Assembly (NCBI GenBank): GCA_947303755.1 | Contig: CAMYZF010000012.1 | Location: 1-21,861 of the forward strand | From: an uncultured Erysipelotrichaceae bacterium | Lineage (GTDB): Bacteria > Bacillota_I > Bacilli_A > RFN20 > CAG-826 | Direction of reading: 5' to 3' | Length of the DNA stretch: 21,861 nucleotides | Part shown: positions 15,208-21,861 of the stretch, one piece after another | How positions within the stretch are numbered: the first letter of the stretch is position 1 | How the letters are laid out: each line of letters starts with the position of its first letter | The notes under the pieces: generated by a model | What the model was told of the DNA's origin: nothing | The model's database searches: none | The model's input: only the letters and a program-made list of their open reading frames with translations | Position numbers and translations under genes: made by a program

Positions 15208-16778
15208 GCAGTTAGAGATTGAATAAATTCTGTCTCAACTTTCACATCGAGTCTCGGGAATAATGGTTCTCCACGAGTAACCACATTTCCTTCATAAACG
15301 CAGAACTTATTAACGTATTCATATTTTTCTTGTTCTTTTGATAAACCAAATAAAACAAAAACTTTTGGAGCGGTTTCCACTAAAGCAGGAGATAAAAGCT
15401 TAGCACAGGTAATAATGGAGTTTGCTAGGACCGCCATGACGTTTCCGAGTTGTTCAATATTGCCAGATTTAGATAATTCCCATGGTTTTGATTCTTCGAT
15501 ATATTTGTTAGCGGCATTAAGCAATTCCACCACAGCATCAAAGGCTTCTGTGAGTTGTAAATCGTCCATTAATAATTCGTATTTTTGAACCGTTTTTCTC
15601 GTCAATTCTTCAATATCTTTTTCTTTTTGGCCAGGATTTTTATACGCAGGAACCTTGCCTTCGAAATACTTAGAAATCATCGCGGTTGTACGGTTAACGA
15701 GATTACCGAAATTGTTCGCTAAATCCATATTGACACGTTCGGCGAATAATTCAGGAGTGAATCTTCCATCGCTACCAAACGAGAATTCTTTGGCAAGGAA
15801 CCATCTCACTGCGTCGACGCCATATCTATCAATTAATGGAAGTGGTGAAACAACGTTGCCTTTGGATTTTGACATCTTTTCGCCGTTTAAATCTAATAAA
15901 CCGTGAACAAATACTCTATCTGGCATTCTTAAATTAATTCCTTTTAGGAACATTGGCCAATAAATTGTATGGAATCTTGTAATATCTGCTCCAACGACAT
16001 GGACAATCTCAGAGTCTTCACCCCAGAATTTTTTGAACAATTCATCATTGTCGCTTCCATAGCCTAAAGCGGAGATATAATTGCAGAGAGCATCTAACCA
16101 GACGTACATGACGTGCTTGTTGTTCTCTAAAACTGGAACGCCCCAATCAAATGTGGTCCTAGAAATACTTAAATCTGCTAAGCCAGGTTTAATGAAAGTG
16201 TTGACCATTTCATTCTTTCTAGCGACAGGAGTGATAAATTTAGGATTTTCATCAAAGTATTTAAGTAAGTCTGGTAAATATTTTTGAGTTTTGAAGAAAT
16301 AACATTCTTCAGTGTCTCTATGAACAGGACGACCGCAATCTGGACAAAGGTGATCCTCACCTACTTGAGTATCGGTCCAGAACGATTCGCATGGTGTGCA
16401 ATACCATCCTTCATATTTACCGAGGTAAATATCTCCGTTTTCATAAAGCTTAGAGAAAACTTTTTGGACGGTTTTAATATGCTTTTCATCGGTTGTGCGA
16501 ATAAAGTCATCATTCGAAATTTTCATCGCTTTCCAAAGATGTTTAAATTTTGCTGAAATCTCATCAACATATTGTTGAGGAGTGACGCCTTTTTCGAGAG
16601 CTTTCTTTTGAATCTTTTCACCGTGTTCATCGGTGCCAGTTAAAAAATAAGTTTCCACTCCGCGCATTCTTTTGTAGCGTGCCAAAATATCGCACATGGT
16701 TGAGCAATATGCGTGGCCGATATGCGCTTCTGCACTTGGATAGTAAATTGGTGTGGTTATATAAAACTTATTTTTCAT
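15204..16778 (-). CDS. metG: Methionyl-tRNA synthetase (short form)
   Basis: A 524-residue class I synthetase that charges tRNA-Met and initiator tRNA. HIGH is at residues 19-22 and KMSKS at 301-305; the connective peptide carries one Cys4 zinc knuckle (C127, C130, C145, C148). The anticodon-binding helical domain contains the stretch through ESKPWEL. It lacks the C-terminal dimerisation/tRNA-binding domain that makes B. subtilis MetG about 660 residues; short forms are known in other bacteria. The ATG has an AAGGAAG Shine-Dalgarno and lies 18 bases after the stop of the upstream nuclease lipoprotein gene. No promoter fits in that gap, so metG is probably read from the nuclease promoter or from a promoter inside the nuclease gene. 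Confidence 0.96.
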   Translation of the reverse strand: MKNKFYITTPIYYPSAEAHIGHAYCSTMCDILARYKRMRGVETYFLTGTDEHGEKIQKKALEKGVTPQQYVDEISAKFKHLWKAMKISNDDFIRTTDEKHIKTVQKVFSKLYENGDIYLGKYEGWYCTPCESFWTDTQVGEDHLCPDCGRPVHRDTEECYFFKTQKYLPDLLKYFDENPKFITPVARKNEMVNTFIKPGLADLSISRTTFDWGVPVLENNKHVMYVWLDALCNYISALGYGSDNDELFKKFWGEDSEIVHVVGADITRFHTIYWPMFLKGINLRMPDRVFVHGLLDLNGEKMSKSKGNVVSPLPLIDRYGVDAVRWFLAKEFSFGSDGRFTPELFAERVNMDLANNFGNLVNRTTAMISKYFEGKVPAYKNPGQKEKDIEELTRKTVQKYELLMDDLQLTEAFDAVVELLNAANKYIEESKPWELSKSGNIEQLGNVMAVLANSIITCAKLLSPALVETAPKVFVLFGLSKEQEKYEYVNKFCVYEGNVVTRGEPLFPRLDVKVETEFIQSLTA

Positions 16779-16796
16779 GTTTATCTTCCTTTGGAA

Positions 16797-17639
16797 TTAC
16801 ATTCCACAAATTTTCTTTGTATTAGCGTTAGTGCCACCCCAAATACGACAAGCATATTCAGGATGATCAATAAATGGGTTTCTATTTAAACTAAATTGGT
16901 GTTTGTATGAAGTGATTCTTCCATTGAGAATATCATTTCTTCTTTTCTCACGATCATCAACGTTATATTGAAGATTCCATTTAAGCAAATCAGATAATTT
17001 ACCCATGGTTCTATTGGAGACCGCATCGCTTTCTTTGTCCACTAGTGTTAGAAAATCTTTTTCTTGAACAGCACAATAGAAAATGATTCTAGCGCAGTCA
17101 CCACGATATGACTCTGTCATACCATCAGCAAGAGGATCCCATCCATCATGTTCGGTGGCTTTTCCCTCAACATAAAATGAATTTCCTCTTGAAGTATTGT
17201 CTGCTGTTAGCGTTGGACGAACCATATGTGGATCACCTTCAATTTTGTCTCCACCTCTAGATTTTGGCCAAACATGTTCTTTGTTCATGTCGCTTCTTTT
17301 GCCAACTGTGCCTCTATAGAACGCGATAATATCTTCAGAAGCTTTACCTGTTCCCTCTGGATTAGAAACATCTGAGTAAAGTAAATATTTGCTCCAAATA
17401 GCATCGTAATCACTGGTGGCTTTCGCGGGGTGGATAATTGAATAAAGTTGATTCTTCAACTCATCTCCGGACATTTCATCCGAAACACTGGAATAATATT
17501 TCTTGATATAGGAGTCTTCGGAGCCACCTCCACCGCCTCCGCCACCTCCTCCGCCACCTCCTCCGGATTTGGAGGGAGTGCAAGAAATTAAAAAGATACT
17601 GAGTGAAGAGAATAATGCTAATTTAAAAATCTTTTTCAT
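16797..17639 (-). CDS. Endonuclease I family lipoprotein (secreted nuclease)
   Basis: A 280-residue lipoprotein. A signal peptide (residues 1-19) ends in the lipobox LISC with the acylated Cys at C20. After a short linker there is a run of 14 glycines (26-39). The rest is an endonuclease I (EndA/NucM/Bsn-type) His-Me finger nuclease: NKEHVWPKSRGG (H122 is the candidate general base), DPHMVRPT (136-143), TADNTSRGN (145-153; N148 and N153 are candidate metal-site residues) and NPFIDHPE (254-261). Such enzymes degrade DNA and RNA non-specifically outside the cell, often for nucleotide scavenging or against extracellular DNA. Membrane tethering through a flexible glycine linker is inferred. It is the first gene of a unit with metG and appears leaderless (TATTAT six bases upstream of the ATG, no Shine-Dalgarno). 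Confidence 0.9.
   Translation of the reverse strand: MKKIFKLALFSSLSIFLISCTPSKSGGGGGGGGGGGGGGSEDSYIKKYYSSVSDEMSGDELKNQLYSIIHPAKATSDYDAIWSKYLLYSDVSNPEGTGKASEDIIAFYRGTVGKRSDMNKEHVWPKSRGGDKIEGDPHMVRPTLTADNTSRGNSFYVEGKATEHDGWDPLADGMTESYRGDCARIIFYCAVQEKDFLTLVDKESDAVSNRTMGKLSDLLKWNLQYNVDDREKRRNDILNGRITSYKHQFSLNRNPFIDHPEYACRIWGGTNANTKKICGM
17523..17564 (-). repeat. Poly-glycine coding tract, 14 GGN codons
   Basis: Fourteen consecutive glycine codons encode the linker between the lipobox and the nuclease domain. The DNA is partly built of a 12-base unit (GGAGGAGGTGGC occurs twice in tandem, followed by related variants). Such a tract can change length by slippage. It is also the most G-rich stretch in an otherwise AT-rich window and contains several internal GGAGG motifs. 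Confidence 0.9.
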
Positions 17640-17645
17640 AATGTA

Positions 17646-17674
17646 ATAATAACACCCTATCTTTATAAAATAAA
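17646..17674 (-). promoter_or_regulatory. Promoter of the nuclease-metG unit, predicted leaderless
   Basis: On the minus strand TATTAT (17646-17651) with the extended TG (17653-17654) lies exactly six bases before the ATG at 17639. The -35 position with a 17-bp spacer (17669-17674) reads TTTATT, weak. No Shine-Dalgarno is present. The predicted +1 is the A of the start codon. Confidence 0.58.
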
Positions 17675-17696
17675 GTTTTCACTTATTATTAACCAA

Positions 17697-17720
17697 TAAA
17701 AAACCCACCTTTCAGTGGGT
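17697..17720 (-). terminator. Rho-independent terminator of rpmE
   Basis: On the minus strand ACCCAC (17715-17720), a 6-base loop, GTGGGT (17703-17708) and a T run follow the rpmE stop by about 14 bases. It insulates rpmE from the nuclease promoter immediately downstream. Confidence 0.9.
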
Positions 17721-17734
17721 AATCTACCAAACAT

Positions 17735-17938
17735 TTATTTGAGACCGTATTTCTTATTGAAGCGGTCGACACGTCCGTCGGATTGAACGAATCTTTGTTT
17801 TCCAGTATAGAATGGATGACATTTGGAACAAGTATCAACGTGAATATCTTTTTTGGTTGATGTTGTTTCGAATGTGTTACCACACGAGACACATGTAACG
17901 GTGACCTTGTGGGTTGCTGGATGAATACCTTTTTTCAT
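17735..17938 (-). CDS. rpmE: 50S ribosomal protein L31 (zinc-binding type)
   Basis: A 67-residue ribosomal protein L31 of the Cys-containing (C+) type. The start MKKGIHP is diagnostic, with four zinc-ligand cysteines C16, C19, C37 and C40, followed by HPFYTGKQRF, the usual L31 signature, and a basic C-terminus. The C+ form is normally used when zinc is sufficient; no Zur box could be recognised here. The ATG has a good AAGGAG seven bases upstream, unlike the neighbouring first genes, and a leader of about 50 bases with a hairpin. It is a single-gene unit with its own promoter and terminator. Confidence 0.98.
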   Translation of the reverse strand: MKKGIHPATHKVTVTCVSCGNTFETTSTKKDIHVDTCSKCHPFYTGKQRFVQSDGRVDRFNKKYGLK

Positions 17939-17954
17939 TTTTTAACTCCTTCCG

Positions 17955-17980
17955 CCTTAGGCCAACATAGGGTCCTAAAG
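17955..17980 (-). promoter_or_regulatory. Hairpin in the rpmE leader, candidate L31 autoregulatory element
   Basis: In the rpmE transcript CTTTAGG (17974-17980) pairs with CCTAAGG (17955-17961), one G-U pair included; inside it a bulged A and two more G-C pairs close a 7-base loop. It ends about five bases before the Shine-Dalgarno. Structured L31 leaders that the protein itself is thought to bind are described in several phyla; that this hairpin acts so is inferred from position. Confidence 0.5.
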
Positions 17981-17996
17981 AAAGTTTGCAAATGAA

Positions 17997-18025
17997 ATCT
18001 TATCAATGATAAATAGGAAAAGCAA
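17997..18025 (-). promoter_or_regulatory. rpmE promoter
   Basis: On the minus strand TTGCTT (18020-18025), a 17-bp spacer and TAAGAT (17997-18002) with an extended TGA directly before it. The predicted start is near 17990, giving a leader of about 50 bases that holds the hairpin and the Shine-Dalgarno. Confidence 0.65.
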
Positions 18026-18087
18026 ATACTTTATAACTAATATCTAGCCACAATCAGTGTTTTTCTTCAAAATCGAACATAAAAATA

Positions 18088-18116
18088 TTTACTTTATTTT
18101 TAGGGTTTGCAACAAT
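18088..18116 (+). promoter_or_regulatory. pfkA promoter, predicted leaderless
   Basis: TTTACT (18088-18093), a 17-bp spacer and AACAAT (18111-18116) with an extended TGC directly before it (18108-18110). Exactly six bases separate the -10 from the ATG at 18123, so the predicted +1 is the start codon. There is no Shine-Dalgarno. The -10 hexamer matches consensus at four positions. Confidence 0.5.
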
Positions 18117-18122
18117 ATTTCC

Positions 18123-19088
18123 ATGAGTAAAAAAATAGCAGTATTAACATCTGGTGGCGATGCCCCAGGTATGAACGCTTGTGTTAGAGCGGTTATTCGT
18201 TCCGGAATTAAATCTGGATGCGATATGTATGTAATTTATGATGGTTACAAAGGACTTGTCGAAGGAAAGATCGAACAAGTCGATAGAAACTTTGTTTCTG
18301 ATATCATTAATCGAGGTGGCACTATCTTAAGGACAGCTCGTCTTCCTGAATTCAAAGAAGATGCGATTCAAAAGATGGCAGTCAAACAATTATCTGATTA
18401 TGGAATTGATTCCTTAATCGTTATTGGTGGAGATGGAACTTATCGTGGTGCGGCTGAATTAGCTAAAAAAGGTGTTCACACCGTTGGTATTCCAGGCACT
18501 ATCGATAATGATATTGCTTCAACTGAATACACGATTGGTTTTGATACATGCTGCAACACCATCTGTGAATGTGTTGATAAGATTAGAGACACCACCACTT
18601 CACATCAAAGATGTACATTCATCGAAGTTATGGGAAATAAATGTGGCGACTTAGCCCTTTATTCTGGTGTTGCCGAAGGCGTTGAAATGATAATTACTCC
18701 TGATGATCCAATCGAAGATGAAAAAGTTTTTGAGAAACTCAAATCACTAAAAGGCGGCAAGAAAAAACATTCGCTCGTTATCGTCAGCGAAAAGATCTAT
18801 CCAAATATTTTTGAATTTGTGAAAAAAGTTACTGAAAAGACCGGTATCGAAACTAGAGCAGAAATTCTTGGTCACCTCCAAAGAGGTGGTTCGCCTACGA
18901 GCAAAGATAGAATCGAAGCAACTAGATTTGGTATCGCCGCAGTCCAAGCAATACTTGATGGAGAATCAAGCATTTGTTTAGGTCTACACAATGGAAAAAT
19001 TAGACGAATCAATATTGATGAAGCTTTAGCAATGAAACGTCCAGAAAATCACGAATTGCTAGAAGCGATTAAATTAGTTAATAGATAA
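18123..19088 (+). CDS. pfkA: ATP-dependent 6-phosphofructokinase
   Basis: A 321-residue PfkA, close to the 319-320 residues of Bacillus and E. coli enzymes. It phosphorylates fructose 6-phosphate, committing it to glycolysis. Seen: TSGGDAPGMNA (9-19), GGDGT (102-106; the Gly after the Asp is the ATP-type signature, whereas PPi-dependent enzymes have Asp there), PGTIDNDI, the region with EVMGNKCGDLAL, and LGHLQRGGSPT near the C-terminal third. The frame is open to a GTG at 18057, but the N-terminus MSKKIAVLTSGG fits the family, and the longer form would add unrelated residues encoded over the promoter. It is the first gene of a unit with tldD and pmbA. Confidence 0.97.
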   Translation: MSKKIAVLTSGGDAPGMNACVRAVIRSGIKSGCDMYVIYDGYKGLVEGKIEQVDRNFVSDIINRGGTILRTARLPEFKEDAIQKMAVKQLSDYGIDSLIVIGGDGTYRGAAELAKKGVHTVGIPGTIDNDIASTEYTIGFDTCCNTICECVDKIRDTTTSHQRCTFIEVMGNKCGDLALYSGVAEGVEMIITPDDPIEDEKVFEKLKSLKGGKKKHSLVIVSEKIYPNIFEFVKKVTEKTGIETRAEILGHLQRGGSPTSKDRIEATRFGIAAVQAILDGESSICLGLHNGKIRRINIDEALAMKRPENHELLEAIKLVNR

Positions 19089-19100
19089 GGAGAAGACCTT

Positions 19101-20498
19101 ATGATTTCTAAAAAAATAGCTATAGAAGTTTTAAACACCGGTTTATCAACTGGTGCAGATTTTGCGGAGATTTTTGTCGAAAACAAGACCTCTGGCGCAA
19201 TCACAGTTGATAACGGAAAAGTCGAAGGCGCAAGTGTCACAAAAACCTTCGGAGCGGGTATTAGACTGCTTCAAAACAATCGTTCGGTTTATGGCTACAC
19301 AAACGATCTTAGTAAGAAAGGTTTAGTGAAACTCGCTAAATCACTTTCCAATTCATTTCACGATAAACAAGTTGTAACTGTAACCTTGATTAAAAACAAA
19401 TCGTTCAAATCTGTCGCTCCAACAGCCATTCCTTTCGAATCGGTTGATAAACAAGAAATTGTCGATTATTTAAAGAAAGGCGTTAAAGCCATTCAAGAAT
19501 ACGATAAGCGTATCGTTAGAGCCTCTGGAAACATTGGCTATAATCACCGCGACATTGTTATTTTCAATTCCAACGGAGTCCAAATCAAAGACTCAATTGA
19601 AAGAGGCAGGGTTGCTTTCCAATGTATCGCTTCTGAGAATGATAAGATCGAAACAAGCCATGTCGCTCCTGGCGCAGCATCTGGTTGGGAATTCTTTAAG
19701 AACGATACAAATCCAGAAGGTTTAGGAAAAGCCGCTGCTAGAAAAGCTATTCTGATGTTAGGCGCGAAAGAATGCCCGAGCGGCAAAATGCCGGTCGTCA
19801 TTGGAAATGGTTTTGGAGGAGTTTTGTTCCACGAAGCGTGTGGGCATCCTCTTGAAGCTTCGGCTGTTTCCAAAAATCTTTCGGTTTTCTCTGGTAAATT
19901 AGGGCAACAAATTGCCTCACCTTTAGTGACCGCTATTGATGATGGCACAATTATAAATGGTTGGGGCTCTAATAATGTTGACGATGAAGGAAACAAAACT
20001 CAAAGAACTGTTTTAATTGAAAATGGTATTTTGAAAAACTATCTAATTGATGACTTTAATGGTCGAAGAATGAATGAAAAAGGAAATGGAGCGTGTCGTA
20101 GACAATCCTACAAATTTGAGCCGACATCACGTATGTCAAACACATATATTGATAACGGCACATCCACTCCTGAAGAAATTATTAAAGCTACAAAGCTTGG
20201 TTTGTACGCAAAATCATTAGGTGGAGGAAGCGTCAATCCCGCGACTGGCGAATTTAATTTCGCTTGCAGCGAAGCTTACATCATCCGTGATGGAAAAGTA
20301 TGTGAACCAGTAAGAGGTGCATCGTTAATCGGTCAAGGAAAAGATATCTTACTAAAAATCGACATGGTCGGTAATGATTTGAAACGCGCTCAAGGTGTGT
20401 GTGGAGCAGCATCAGGAATGATTCCGGTCGATGTTGGCCAGCCAACTTTGCGAATCAGTGAAATTACTGTCGGCGGAAATGGAGGAGAACTCAAATGA
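19101..20498 (+). CDS. tldD: TldD family metalloprotease subunit
   Basis: A 465-residue TldD. With TldE (PmbA) it forms a heterodimeric zinc protease; in E. coli the pair cleaves the leader of the microcin B17 precursor and helps degrade CcdA. The zinc motif HEACGH is intact (H244, E245, H249), and C434 in GVCGAASG is the likely third ligand. The N-terminal domain shows the usual GADFAEIFVE start, and the C-terminal beta-rich domain includes GGGSVNPATGEFNFA. Length is normal. AAGGAG lies 8 bases before the ATG, 12 bases after the pfkA stop. No RiPP precursor was recognised in the window. Confidence 0.95.
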   Translation: MISKKIAIEVLNTGLSTGADFAEIFVENKTSGAITVDNGKVEGASVTKTFGAGIRLLQNNRSVYGYTNDLSKKGLVKLAKSLSNSFHDKQVVTVTLIKNKSFKSVAPTAIPFESVDKQEIVDYLKKGVKAIQEYDKRIVRASGNIGYNHRDIVIFNSNGVQIKDSIERGRVAFQCIASENDKIETSHVAPGAASGWEFFKNDTNPEGLGKAAARKAILMLGAKECPSGKMPVVIGNGFGGVLFHEACGHPLEASAVSKNLSVFSGKLGQQIASPLVTAIDDGTIINGWGSNNVDDEGNKTQRTVLIENGILKNYLIDDFNGRRMNEKGNGACRRQSYKFEPTSRMSNTYIDNGTSTPEEIIKATKLGLYAKSLGGGSVNPATGEFNFACSEAYIIRDGKVCEPVRGASLIGQGKDILLKIDMVGNDLKRAQGVCGAASGMIPVDVGQPTLRISEITVGGNGGELK

Positions 20499-21826
20499 GA
20501 ATAAACGAGAATAAATTCTTTGCTTTAGCAAAAGAAAATGGGTTTGAAGCCGCTGATATTTGTTATTCCCACGCTACTTCTACTTCTATATCAGTCTTCC
20601 ATAAAGAAATTGATTCTTTAACCGAACACGAATCAATAGTCGTAACCGCTAGAGGTATTATTAACGGCAAATTCGGTTCAGTTGAGACTGAGCAAATCGA
20701 TAAAACAACTCCTCAATTTTTAATTAATTCCATTAAAGACACAGCTAGAATCATCGAAAAAGATGAGAAAGCTTTCATCTTTAAAGGAAGCAAAAAATAT
20801 CATAAGAAAAATGTTTTCAATAAAGCAGTCGCGGAGATGGATGTTTCTGATGCTATCAAAACTTGTTTTGAAATTGAAAAGAAACTATATGCTTACGATA
20901 AAAGAATTAATGAAGTTATCACTGTGGGTTATGAAAACGAAGTAGGCGATTCCTTTTTAGCAAATTCCTATGGCTTAAAACTCAAATCCAAAGAAGCTAC
21001 TTATACATACTATGCTCAAATAAGTGTTAAAGAAGGTGATGAAATTCGTACTGGTTTCAAGGTCTTTGCTTCAATGGATCCAAACGAATTTGACATTGAG
21101 AAATTTGTCAAAGACGTTGCAGAAGATGCATTAAAAAAACTTGGTGGAGCGCCATGCAAATCCAAGAAATATCCTGTTGTCTTCTCTCCAGAAACATTCT
21201 CAACATTATTAAAATGTTTCCTCGGTCCAATCGACTACGAAGAAATCGAAAAGAAATCATCTAACTTTGTTGATAAATTAAACACTCAAGTTGCATCAAA
21301 GAAATTAACCGTTATTGAAAATGGTTTAGCCAAAAATATCTTCTTCACTTACTATGATGACGAAGGCGTCGCAGTAAACAAGAAAGAAATTTTAAAGAAA
21401 GGTGTTTTAAAAACCTATCTTTATACTTTAGAAAACGCGAAGAAAGCTGGTGTTGAACCAACTGGAAATGGCGTGGACACAAATGGAAAAGTTATCGCTA
21501 AATTAAATCAATTATTTGTAAAACCTGGTAGGAAGAGCGAAGCGGAAATGATTTCCAAGATCAAAGAAGGCGTTTATATTAACGAACTCCAAGGTCTACA
21601 TTCTGGTATGAACGCTAGAAGTGGAAACTTCTCACTTCCATCAGCAGGATTCATGATTCGTGATGGTAAACTTGCTGAACCATTATCAATGATTACAATC
21701 GCTGATAACTTGATGAATGTGTTCAATAATATTAAAGATATTGCTAACAACTTAGAGTTAGTAATTACAACATCAACAACCTGTCCATCGGTGTACGTTA
21801 AAAAGATATCGGTTACAGGCAAGTAA
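20495..21826 (+). CDS. pmbA: TldE/PmbA family metalloprotease partner subunit
   Basis: A 443-residue TldE (PmbA), the non-zinc partner of TldD. It shares the two-domain TldD/E fold but lacks an HExxxH motif. Recognisable stretches are FEAADICYSHATSTSISVF at the start, GLHSGMNARSGNFSLPSAG (about 369-387) and GFMIRDGKLAEP near the C-terminus. The ATG overlaps the tldD TGA (ATGA) and has a strong GGAGGAG Shine-Dalgarno inside tldD, consistent with balanced synthesis of both subunits. It is the last gene of the unit; a terminator follows within a few bases. Confidence 0.94.
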   Translation: MRINENKFFALAKENGFEAADICYSHATSTSISVFHKEIDSLTEHESIVVTARGIINGKFGSVETEQIDKTTPQFLINSIKDTARIIEKDEKAFIFKGSKKYHKKNVFNKAVAEMDVSDAIKTCFEIEKKLYAYDKRINEVITVGYENEVGDSFLANSYGLKLKSKEATYTYYAQISVKEGDEIRTGFKVFASMDPNEFDIEKFVKDVAEDALKKLGGAPCKSKKYPVVFSPETFSTLLKCFLGPIDYEEIEKKSSNFVDKLNTQVASKKLTVIENGLAKNIFFTYYDDEGVAVNKKEILKKGVLKTYLYTLENAKKAGVEPTGNGVDTNGKVIAKLNQLFVKPGRKSEAEMISKIKEGVYINELQGLHSGMNARSGNFSLPSAGFMIRDGKLAEPLSMITIADNLMNVFNNIKDIANNLELVITTSTTCPSVYVKKISVTGK

Positions 21827-21830
21827 AAAG

Positions 21831-21853
21831 AAAAGGCCGATTGGCCTTTTTTT
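21831..21853 (+). terminator. Rho-independent terminator of pfkA-tldD-pmbA
   Basis: AAAAGGCC (21831-21838), GATT loop, GGCCTTTT (21843-21850) and a run of seven T (21847-21853) start four bases after the pmbA stop. The A tract opposite the T tract could allow partial function on the other strand. Confidence 0.93.
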
Positions 21854-21861
21854 AGTCCTTA

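Noticed and set aside
15208..15237. Hairpin after the DUF3810-type gene as a terminator
   Set aside because: The stem (GTT/AAC with GAGA/TCTC and a bulge, loop of about 14 bases) is not followed by a T tract and lies in metG coding sequence.
18057..18122. GTG start extending pfkA by 22 residues
   Set aside because: PfkA proteins begin at MxKIAVLTSGG; the extra segment is AT-rich and overlaps a plausible promoter.
19544..19996. 150-codon frame antisense to tldD
   Set aside because: Its path follows the codon pattern of tldD on the other strand, and it has no Shine-Dalgarno, promoter or recognisable family.
1..21861. Mycoplasma-type code (UGA as Trp)
   Set aside because: UGA ends several genes exactly at overlaps with the next ATG (dnaX, holB, ricT, tldD), and Trp is encoded by TGG throughout.
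1..21861. Mobile elements, CRISPR arrays, tRNA or rRNA genes
   Set aside because: No transposase or integrase, no spaced direct repeats and no cloverleaf-like sequence was seen; all intergenic gaps are under 200 bases and are explained by promoters, leaders and terminators.

Overview
This is an AT-rich, densely packed bacterial chromosome segment that reads as a low-GC Firmicute. The most likely source is an uncultured Bacilli or Mollicutes-adjacent lineage such as Erysipelotrichales, RF39 or Izemoplasma-like bacteria. This rests on the Bacillus-type order dnaX-ybaB-recR-tmk-holB-ricT-rsmI, on YfhO, RicT and an endonuclease I lipoprotein, and on the base composition. UGA is a normal stop (it ends dnaX, holB, ricT and tldD in ATGA overlaps), so the Mycoplasma code is not used. 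The exact taxon is inference. Every gene is chromosomal housekeeping or metabolism; no mobile element, CRISPR array, tRNA or rRNA was seen.

Layout. (1) Positions 1-4989, plus strand: a tightly overlapping DNA replication, repair and RNA-processing operon (dnaX 3' part, ybaB, recR, tmk, holB, ricT, rsmI). It ends in a UUCG-loop terminator that lies inside the 3' end of the convergent yfhO. (2) 4982-8494, minus: a 1170-residue YfhO membrane protein with its own promoter. (3) 8577-12976, minus: a three-gene unit with a single-polypeptide arginine decarboxylase-agmatine deiminase fusion, N-carbamoylputrescine amidase (aguB) and an RluA-type pseudouridine synthase. The first two give a complete arginine to agmatine to N-carbamoylputrescine to putrescine route. 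(4) 13003-15207: a minus-strand alpha/beta hydrolase and a divergent plus-strand DUF3810-type membrane metalloprotease candidate. (5) 15204-17639, minus: a lipoprotein endonuclease I with a 14-glycine linker, followed by metG. (6) 17735-17938, minus: rpmE (L31) with its own promoter, a hairpin leader and a terminator. (7) 18123-21826, plus: pfkA-tldD-pmbA, closed by a strong terminator.

The most notable pattern is how transcription units begin. For yfhO, the nuclease, the DUF3810 gene and pfkA, a -10-like hexamer sits exactly six bases upstream of the ATG, which places the predicted +1 on the A of the start codon; three of these carry an extended TGN motif. The decarboxylase fusion (8 bases) and the alpha/beta hydrolase (5 bases) are close variants. 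None of the six has a Shine-Dalgarno sequence, whereas rpmE and several downstream genes (ybaB, ricT, tldD, pmbA, metG) do. This suggests that leaderless mRNA is the default for first genes in this lineage. The other main point is the decarboxylase-deiminase fusion.
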